From: Dama dama
Taxonomy: Eukaryota > Chordata > Mammalia > Artiodactyla > Cervidae
Direction of reading: 5' to 3'
NCBI RefSeq assembly: GCF_033118175.1
Contig: NC_083693.1
Location: forward strand, 29,149,981-29,213,980
DNA: 64,000 nucleotides
Numbering within the stretch: the first letter of the stretch is position 1; every line of letters begins with the position of its first letter. Of this stretch, positions 12,083 through 21,700 are shown in pieces. A program made the translations under genes and the position numbers. Under the pieces are notes generated by a model that saw only the letters and a program-made list of their open reading frames with translations, was not told the DNA's origin and did no database searches.

Positions 12083-12302
12083 CTGTTGTGCTGTGTTCAG
12101 CCATGTCCAACTCTTTGCGACCCTGTGGACTGTAGCCCGCCAAGCTCCTATGTCCACTGGATTCTCCAGGCAAGAATACTGGAGTGGGTTGCCATTTCCT
12201 CCTCCACAGGATCTTCCTGACCCGGGGATGGAAACCGTAGTTTCCTGTGACTCCTGAACTGGCAGGCGGATTCTTTACCTACTGAGCCACCTGGGAAGCC
12301 CT
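12083..12302 (-). mobile_element. Bov-tA SINE
   Basis: Full-length antisense unit from CAGCCATGTCCAACTCTTTG through CAAGAATACTGGAGTGGGTT to TACTGAGCCACCTGGGAAGC. Confidence 0.88.
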
Positions 12303-12845
12303 CTCAACTTTTGCTCGGCTCAAATTACTTTCATCTGCAGAATCCCTGCCTCATCCCAGATGTCTCCAGAAGGAAGGTGTTCTGAGCAGCAAATGGTTGT
12401 CATGAAAGTCATGTTTTGTTATCCCCTTTCCCATATTTGGTGGCTTTCAAGAGTATTTTATTGTCCCTCTAACTCTTTCATGAATGAGGGGGGTGGTAGT
12501 CACTTGTAGGAATCCAGCATATCTAGGCAGCTCAGATTTTGGGAAAATGAGCACATCAGATTTTAACATTAACATTCGTGGTCTTCAGGCACCTGCTCTT
12601 AAAGGCAGCATCCCCTTCCTGGCAAGGTCTGGCTCAGCCTGCCCCTGCCCAGGACTGCCATGGACGTCCATGGACACGGAGGAGCAGTATCAGGGCACGG
12701 CCAGCAGGGGGCGGGAGCAGCCCACAGTCAGAACCGACTTCCTCAGAAAAGCCCTGGGGCTTTTCTGTCAAACCCTTCTTAAGCTAAGTCTCTAGCTCTG
12801 CTGACTTTAGCGGGGACCCCAGCATCCCATTTGGATTTGAGTAAT

Positions 12846-13305
12846 AACCAAATGTATGGATGTGAGAACCAAATGTCATGTATGGAGAGTTGCATCATAA
12901 AGAAAGCTGAGCACCGAAGAATTGATGCTTTTGAACTGTGGTGTTGGAGGAGACTCTTGAGAGTCCCTTGGACTGCAAGGAGATCCAACCAGTCCATCCT
13001 AAAGGAAATCAGTCCTGAATATTGATTGGAAAGACTGATGCTGAAGCTGAAACTCGAATACATTGGCCACCTGATGTGAAGAACTGACTCATTTGAAAAG
13101 ACCCTGATGCTGGGAAAGACTGAAAGCAGGAGGAGAAGGGGACGACAGAGGATGAGGTGGTTGGATGGCATCACCAACTCAATGGACGTGAGTTTGAACA
13201 AGCTCCAGGAGTTGGTGATGGACAGGGAAGGCTGGCATGCTGCAGTCCATGGGATCGCCAAGAGTCGGACACGACTGAGCTACTAAACTGAACGAAACTG
13301 AAGAA
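12846..13305 (+). mobile_element. BovB LINE 3' end
   Basis: Matches the terminal part of the ruminant RTE-clade LINE: AAGAAAGCTGAGCACCGAAG, TGAAAAGACCCTGATGCTGG, then GAGTCGGACACGACTGAGCT and the GAACTGAA tail. The coding frame is decayed. Confidence 0.88.
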
Positions 13306-13868
13306 CCAAAGCTGCCCCCAAGAACCTTTGCCTGCAGTGTTTTCCACATCCTGATCGCCTACATAAATTAGAGTGGCCACAAATCAGAGGGTGGGGTGAG
13401 GAGGGCTTCTGGCAATAAGGGACCAGGGGAAAGATTGGAGTCATCCAAGAGGAATCAGCCAGGGTTTTCCTCAAATCTGGGACAGAATTCTTCTACAAAA
13501 CAATTATAAGTGTAGCTTGAAAGCTTTAACAAGGCTCATTCCTTTAATCTTTTCAACTCAGCCTCATCCCCTCTCCGCCTCTACCAACACCTGTACTGGC
13601 AAATCACCAGTGCCCTCTATCTTGGCAAATACAAGCCCCATCCTCCTATCACTTGCCCCCTCAGCAGCATGTTTCTGCCCTCACCCTGGACATAACCTTC
13701 TTAGCTCCAGATATTCTAGATGTCTTGGGAATGAGGCTGCAGAGCCCTCTTCATTCAGGGCAGCTCCACTCTTTCAGGCTTAATACTAGAGTTCCATGTA
13801 AGGTTTGATTTGGAAAGGCTTCAGGTTTTAAAGGGTTTGAAGAAGGGTTTGGGAGAAATCCTCACTGG

Positions 13869-14087
13869 TCGTGTGTATGCATGCTCAGTCACTTCAGTCA
13901 TATCTGACTCTTTGCAGTCCCATGGACTGTATCCTGCCAGGCTCCTCTGTCCATGGGATTCTCCAGGCAAGAAAACTGGAGTGGGTTGCCATGCTCTCCT
14001 CCAGGGGATCCTCCCAGCCAAGGGATCAAATCTAGGTCTCCTGCATTGCAGGCAGATTATTTACCACTGAGCCCCCAGGGAAGCCTA
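13869..14087 (-). mobile_element. Bov-tA SINE
   Basis: Antisense full-length unit: CAGTCATATCTGACTCTTTG, CAAGAAAACTGGAGTGGGTT, ACCACTGAGCCCCCAGGGAA. Confidence 0.88.
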
Positions 14088-15424
14088 TTCACTGGTCAGC
14101 CACCCATAATAATTTGCTGTGATTCTTCCTCCAGCTCTGAGATTGTCTGTATATCATTTAAGAAAATAGAGATTGTTGACTGTGAAAGTCATAAAGGAGG
14201 AAAGTCACTTGGGTGATGAGCATACACTACAAACCCTAGAAATGAAAGAAAAGATACAAGAAGTGAATGCATATATATGCACAGTCACATATATATGTAC
14301 ATGTACATAGCCACACTGGAAAACAAGAAAGAGAATTCAGTGGGTTCAGAGAAATTTCCAAAGGCATGAAAGTAGAGGGCACTGGATTGAATCCACAGCC
14401 CAGGAAAGAGTTGAGGGTCCTGCACCAAACGGTGGGCACAACACCAAGGGTGCTTTCGTGCTCAGAAGGAGGCAAGAGCAGGGAAGTCTTGGGATGATGA
14501 CTGGGGTACCTCAGTGAGAACAGCAAGGCCAATCGACCCTCACCCATCACCACAAGCCGGATAACAGGAACAAGTATCTGTCTGAGTGGGAAAGTCAGTG
14601 CAGGACCTTGGGAGAAGAATCAGTCAGTGCCTCTGAGCCCCATGCCCAGAAGAAGCCAGGCCTTCCCCAAGAGGGAGCAACATACCCAGCACACACTCAA
14701 AAATCATCAGATGCTTTGAGGAAAGTCAGCTCCACAGAAAGAAAAGCATTTATATTTGTCTAAATATGCAGAGCTTGAAAGTAGAAGCTCATTGCTCTAG
14801 GGTGAGGCTGCAGACAAAGAAGAGCTTTCACCGTATAACTTGAGGACTGGGAGAGTGCTCAGAGAAGATACCATCTATAAATCCAAGTAAAACCATCTGT
14901 GGAGGTAAGGGGTCTGGAGGAGAAAGCTTTGGTGGAGGGATCCACAGACAGAAAGGAGGAGGGGGACACAACTGCCATCCTTGGAGGAAGTCCAAGCTCC
15001 TGCATACATCAGAGGAGGAGGACCAGACCACCCCAAAATGGAGCCACGTCAAGGCTGCTTCCACCCCAGGATTCAACACGGAAAACCTTTCACCTGCCTA
15101 CCAGCCACCAAGGTCACTATACTTGCCAGATCCTTTGGACTCATATCCCTCCCCTCTTGGGCTCAGCAACTAACACTTTTATTTTACTCCTCTTTTATCT
15201 TTTATTTTTTGTATTTTTAGGGAGGAAGAGAACTTTAAAACCAGACAACTTGCCTATTTTCACAGATCCTAAACAGTAAAACTCTATTACAAAGGAAATC
15301 ATTCAGAAGCTTGATTAGAGTCTTTGAAACTCAACCCCATACCAAGTCTGTGTCCTAAAGCTTCAGAGGCAGTAGAAATATAACTATCCTCACTTTTTCA
15401 TGTTCAGGAAATTCCCCTGCTTTT

Positions 15425-15430
15425 TTTATT
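15425..15430 (-). terminator. RLBP1: Candidate RLBP1 polyadenylation signal
   Basis: AATAAA on the minus strand, ~167 nt past the stop codon. Another minus-strand AATAAA is at 15201-15206, ~390 nt past the stop. Which one is used cannot be told from sequence. Confidence 0.4.
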
Positions 15431-15596
15431 GGCCCCTATCTTGGGAGGAGAACGACATCTGAGTTCGCCCAAGCTTAGGGAGGTTCAGGGGCACCACAGT
15501 CACCCCAGGAAGCCCTTTTTCACAGCCTTCTGGGTCCAGGGCAGCTGAGGAGAGGCCCAGGAATGCTAACTACGGGTCAGATGGCAGGAGATGTTC

Positions 15597-15755
15597 TCAG
15601 AAGGCTGTGTTCTCAGTTTGGTCCCGAGGACCAAAGAGCTGCTCAGCAACGGCTTTGCCATCATACTTGGGCAGTGTACCCCCGAAGTCGGAGGGCAGGA
15701 TGTCCTCGTCAAACTCTTGGTAGAAGCTGGAGAGGTCTTCTCCATGGACAAAGAC
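15597..15755 (-). CDS. RLBP1: RLBP1 last coding exon
   Basis: Acceptor TTGCAG on the minus strand. Encodes VFVHGEDLSSFYQEFDEDIL to the C-terminus DQTENTAF, with TGA at 15597-15599. Carries the terminal LPSDFGGTLPKYDG strand and helix of the CRAL-TRIO fold. Confidence 0.96.
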   Translation of the reverse strand, partial: VFVHGEDLSSFYQEFDEDILPSDFGGTLPKYDGKAVAEQLFGPRDQTENTAF

Positions 15756-18700
15756 CTGCAAGGAAGAAGAAGAGATGGGTCTGAGCAAGGGGGTACCCTA
15801 AGGATGAGGTTGGGGGAGAAAAGGAACAGGAGGACAAAGGCACACATGCCATCTCTGCCTGGCAATGTCCTTCTCAAAAGTCCTCTTTGCTGTGCTGCCC
15901 AAGGGATCCACTTGGTTCCAAATCTTGGTACAGAGCCCGAGGAGGGCTCAGGTAGGGTCCCCTCCTCCTCCACCCTCATCCCTCTTGTCTCCTGAACCCT
16001 TTCCTGCTACAAGCCCATTCACTCACTCACCCACACACCAGACGATCAGTGGGCACCTTCCCTGTGCAGCCACGCACTCACCCTCTGGAGCAATTTGCTC
16101 TTCAAGAAGGGCTTGACCACGTTGTAGGTGGTGGTAAAGTACCACGGCTGGTAGATGAAGTGGATGGCTTTGAACCGAGCTGGGAAGGAATCCTGCAGGG
16201 ACAGACAACATCCCACCACATGGCCACATGACCTCAAAGGTTCCCATTTGCTCTCCCACTATACTGCCTCTCCCCATGACATGAGGACAGAGCTGTTATC
16301 GCACAGTTGCCCTGGAGGATAGCCCATGCAGGTTCCATCCCCAGGCCAGTACCTGGGGAGCCCTGGCTTCATCAAAGCTCCAAACTAAAGGAAGGATAAC
16401 CCAGAGGCAGCCCAACCCTCTTCCTGCTAATGCACAAGACCCTGCCATTAAGTGGAGTGAAAATGGAAAGGTAGCCTTGCTTGACTTTTAGGTGACCGAG
16501 GTTTTTCAAATCCACTTGCCTGCTGAGTAGACTACAAACCGTGATAGACCAGAGGGACACTATTGCCATGCCTTATTGTCCTGATGCACAGAGCCAACTC
16601 ATTGGAAAAGACCCGGATGCTAGGAAAGATTGAAGGCAGGAGGAGAAGGGAACGACAGAGGATGAGATGGCTGGGTGGCGTCACCGACTCGATGGACATG
16701 AGTTTAGGCAATCTCAGGGAGGTGGTGAGGGACAGGGAGGCCTGGAGAGCTGCAGTCCATGGGGTCGCAAAGAGTGGGATATGCCTTAGTGACTGAACAA
16801 CAACAATTGTCCTCCATCCCCTCCCATGACCCTCACTTCCCATCTCTCCTTTCCAAGGCAAAGCAGATTAAAGATTAGATTCAGTTCAGTTCAGTCGCTC
16901 AGTCGTGTCCGACTCTTTGCGACCCCATGGACTGCAGCACACCAGGCTTCCCTGTCCATCACCAACTCCCAGAGCTTGCTCAAACTCATGTCCATCAAGT
17001 CAGTGACGCCATCCAAACATCTCATCCTCTGTCATCCCCTTCTCCCACCTTCAATCTTTCCCAGCATCAGGGTCTTTTCAAATGAGTCAGCTCTTCACAT
17101 CAGGTGGCCAAAGTATTGGAGCTTCAGCTTCAGCCTCAGTCCTTCCAATGAATATTCAGGACTGATTTCTTTTAGGATGAACTGGTTGGATTTCCTTGCA
17201 GTTCAAGGGACTCTCAAGAGTCTTCTCCAGCACCACAGCTCAAATGCATCAATTCTTTGGTGCTCAGCTTTCTTTCTAGTCCAACTCTCACATCCATACA
17301 TGACTACTGGAAAAACCATAGCTTTGACTAGATGGACCTTTGTCAGCAAAGTAATGTCTCTGCTTTTAAATATGTTGTCTAGGTTTGTCATAGCTTTTCT
17401 TCCAAGGAGTAAGTGTCTTTTAATTTCATGACTGCAGTCACCATCTGCAGCAATTTTGGAGCCCAGGAAAATTAAGTCTGTCACTGTTTTCATTCTAAGA
17501 AACGACTTCAGATACATCAGTATATAGGAGTGAGTTGTCATGAGGCATTAGTGATATCTCTTTCTCAGGATAAATTCACATGCAGAGGGAGATAGCATGA
17601 CAAAACGGGACAGAGAATGGGATTCCAAGTCAGAAGGTGTAGTTCAAGTCCCACTTCTGCCCCTTGATAGCTGTGTGACCTTGAGAAGTCACTCAAATCT
17701 CTGAGCCTAGGTTTCCAGGTTTGTAAAATGAAGCAGCGAAGCAGGAAGAGAATGTTTTTAAAGAGTAAATGAACTGATGAATGTGAATAGGTGGCAAACT
17801 GTGAATCACCATGAAGTGTTTGTGGTTGGGGTTGTGATTGTTACTCCTCTTTTGGGCACTAGGTAGTTGCCTTCTCAGGCCCCGGCCAGCATCATTAAAC
17901 CAGAAAACCAGGCCCTGCCTCAGTCTCCCCACTCGTGACAGGCTCCTGCAGGACAGAGTTCTGAGGCCTCACCTGCAGCATGTCCACCATCTTTCTGAGA
18001 TCGGAAGGCCGAAGTCCGGAAGCCTGCTGCATGGTGAAGCCCTTGAAGTTCTCAATGATGCAAAAGCCATTAATTTGAGTCTCCTCATTCTCCAGTAGCT
18101 TCTCCAGGATGAAGCAGTATGCCTGCAAGATCTTGGGCACAAAGTGAATGGGCTGTAAGATCCAACCCAAAAGGACAGCTAAGACTCAAGGTGCTAAGAG
18201 GAGGGCTTCTCTAGTGGTTCAGTGGTAAAGAATCCACCTGCCAATGCAGGAGACTCGGGCTTGATCCCTGGTCTGGGAAGATCCCACTTGCCACAAAGCA
18301 ACTAAGCCCTTGCGCCATAACTACTAAGTCTGAGCTCTAGAGCCCGGGAGCCACAGCTACTGAAGCCCGTGTGCCTAGAGCCTGTGCTCTGCAACAAGAG
18401 AAGCCACTGCAATGAGAAGCCTGCACCCTGCAACTGAGCGAGTAGCCCCCGCTCACCACAACTAGAGAAAAGCCTGCATAGCGATGAAGACCCAACACAG
18501 CTGAAAGAAAGAAAGAAAAAAAGAAAGAAAGAAAGAAAAATTTTAAGAAAGGTCTTAAGGGAAGAGCTATACCAGTTAGCAAATTAGAGGTAATTTGTCA
18601 CAGGCTTGGGGCTGGAACAGTCCACCTCTTTGAATGTATCCCAAGAAAATAATCAAATAATCTTCAGTGTCATATCCATGGTTATATGCCAGAGTGTCTA

Positions 18701-21700
18701 TCCTTATACCATTATAATAGTGGAACAACCTAAATGTCCACCAATGTTCACCAAGGGACTGGTGAAATTATGGTATATTCACACTATGGGGTATTTTGGA
18801 ACAGTGATATATAAGACTAATGATACAGAAAGATATCTATTCATGGCATATTATTGTAGAGTATGATCCATGTTTATAAGAAAAAATGTGTATGTCCGTA
18901 TGCATTTGCATGCATGTATGTTTCTAGGTTTCTTGAAAAAATAGACTTGGAAGAATGTCAGTGGTAGAAATCTCTGGATAGTAGAATTCTGGATGATTTT
19001 AAATTTGTGATTTTTTTTTGCATTTTCTAAAATGAGTGGTATCACTTATGTAATCAGAAGAAAAATATTTGTAAGTCTTCCTTAGCAGATATATGTATGC
19101 TTCAGTCCTAAAGCCAATATCTTATTCAGTAGCAGACACTACAGGCATTCCTAATAGGATCAGGAACAAGATAAGCATGCTCACTTTCCCCATCACAGAA
19201 GTACTGACCAATGCATTTGAGTTTTTTTTTTTGTTGCTGTTGGTTGGTTTTGTTTTTGTTTTAATCAGGGCATAAGAACTAGAAAAGGAAAAGAAAAAAT
19301 TTCCTCTAATTACAGGTATTATGATAGCATTCTTAGGAAATCTGAGTCAGTTATATGAGTAACATAAATAACAGGAAAATTCAGTAAAAACACTAGGGTA
19401 TGAAACTAAGAAACAAAAACAATAATCTTCATGGATGCAAAAAATAACCAATTAGGAGATATAATGGCAGAGAAAGTTCCACTAATAGCAAAAAAAATAA
19501 ATACTTTAATGACAAATGTGTGTAAGGATTAAAAACTTTGAAAAACTTCTGGAAGCTCAAAATGTATTAATAAAAGGGAAGGCATCCCTTTTTTTGTGGA
19601 TGGTACCACTGGTTATGGATGTTGCATTCATACTGATACTGATTCTCCTTGTTTGTTATTTACATTAATGTTACTTCAATAAAAATCTTCTAGATTTTTC
19701 TCCTAGGGCTAAACAAGTTAATTCTAATTGTTTTAGGGAGGGTAAACATGCAAGAATAGCTAGAAAAGCCCTGAAAAAGAGGAGCATTAAGGACAGAACT
19801 AATCCCAACAGATAGTAAACATTCTATACTGGACATGGAACAACAAACTGGTTCCATATTGGGAAAGGAGTACATCAAGGCTGTATATTGTCACCCCGCT
19901 TATTTAACTTATATGCAGAGTACATCGTGAGAAATGCTGGGCTGGATGAAGCACAAGCTGGAATCAAGGCTGCTGGGAAGAAATAGCAATAACCTCAGAT
20001 ATGCAGATGACACCACCCTTATGGCAGAAAGCGAAGAACTACAGAGCCTCTTGATGAAAGTAAAAGAGGAGAGTGAAAAACCTGGCTTAAAACTCAACAT
20101 TCAGAAAACTAAGATCATGGCATCTGGTCCCATCGCTTCACGGCAAAGAGATGGGGAAACAGTGGAAACAGTGACAGACTTTATTTTGGGGGGCTTCAAA
20201 ATCACTGCAGATAGTGACTGCAGCCATGAAATTAAAAGACACTCCTTGGAAGAAAAGTTATGACCAACCTAGACAGCATATTAAAAAGCAGAGATATTAC
20301 TTTGCCAACAAAGGTCCGTCTAGTCAAGGCTATGGTTTTTCCAGTAGTCATGTATGGATGTGAGAGTTGGACTAGAAAGAAAGCTGAGTGCCGAAGAATT
20401 GATGCATTTGAGCTGTGATGTTGGAGAAGACTCTTGAGAGTCCCTTGGACTGCAAGGAGACCCAACCAGTTCATCATAAAAGAAATCAGGCCTGAATATT
20501 CATTGGAAGGACTGAGGCTGAAGCTGAAGCTCCAGTACTTTGGCCACCTGATACAAAGAACTGACTCATTTGAAAAGACCCTGATGCTGGGAAAGATTGA
20601 AGGCAAGAGGAGAAGGGGATGACAGAGGATGAGATGGTTGGATGGCATCACCGACTCAATGGACAAGAGTTTGTGTAAACTCCGGGAGTTGGTGATGGAC
20701 AGGGAGGCCTGGCGTGCTTCAGTCCATGGGGTCACAAAGAGTCAGACACGACTGAGTGACTGAACTGAATGGAACTGATTCTGTCTATAATTAAAACAGT
20801 GTGGGGGTACTCTTTTGCCCCCTTCTGATGCCTATGTCAGAAGCTTTCTCTATCTCCTTTATACTTTAATAAAACTTTATTACACAAAAGCTCTGAGCGA
20901 TCCAGCCTCGTCTCTGGCCCCGGATTGAATTCATCTCCTCCGGAGGCCAAGAATCCCGCGTCTCATACGTTCAGCAACAACCTTTCATCTTGGGGGCTCG
21001 TCCGGGATACTTCTGGACAAGATGAGAGCTAACAATTCCAGCCTCACTCCTTTGAACTGTATCCTGAAAAACTGGGATAGATTTGATCCCCAGGGCTTAA
21101 AGAAGACACACCTGGTCTTCCTATGTGATACTGCATGGCCGCGGTACCCACTGGAGGACGGCGACCGGTGGCCAGTTGGAGGGTCTCTTAAGTATAATAC
21201 TGTTTTACAATTAGACCGGTTCTGTAAAAAGCAAGGGAAATGGGTAGAAGTAGCGTATGAGTTGCCCTTTTTCTCTCTGCAAAATATGCCAGACTTATGT
21301 CCTAAGGGTGTAGATTTGGGTGTGAAACCTTCCGCTCCCCCCTGTCTTCCTACTTTACCCCTGTATCCGGGGCTCCAAGCTGAGGTTCAAACTACTCTGG
21401 TTTCAGTAGAAACTCAGACCATCGAAGTAAGAGATGAGAGGGAGGACAGGAGGCAAAGAGATAAAGAAAAGCAGGTTTCTCCAATCTATCCCTGGGATAT
21501 GTGCAGAGCAGACAGAGAGACTGAGGGACAGCCACTTATGCTGTTGCCTCTTCATGAAGTACCCACCGGGAGAAATTATCAGTCTATGAGAGTTAATAAG
21601 CCTTTTTCTTATCAAGAGATACAAAAAATTAAGGAGGATCTGGGAGACTATTTAGAGGACCCAGAAAAATATATTAGAGCTTTTAAAGGTGTTACTCTGC

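Larger units (their letters stand above)
10591..15420. other. ABHD2-RLBP1 intergenic region (convergent 3' ends)
   Basis: Contains a CHR SINE with target duplication, BovA and MER5 fragments, two antisense Bov-tA SINEs and a BovB 3' end. About 14.2-15.2 kb is unique-looking apart from a short AT dinucleotide-rich stretch near 14270. No gene is supported. Confidence 0.6.
16193..17972 (-). other. RLBP1 intron with tail-to-tail BovB copies and MIR
   Basis: Contains opposing BovB 3' ends (16578-16805 and 16878-17525) and a MIR-like stretch near 17610-17770 (CTGTGTGACCTTGAGAAGTC). Confidence 0.7.

Noticed and set aside
16826..17431. 201-codon plus-strand ORF
   Set aside because: Reverse complement of a BovB LINE 3' end; the same translation recurs at other BovB copies (12779-13261, 20232-20735).
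19934..20263. Reverse-transcriptase-like ORF as a possible retroviral pol of the adjacent ERV
   Set aside because: YADDTTLMAES and the flanks are BovB (RTE clade). It lies left of the ERV boundary and its target duplication, so it is a separate, older element.
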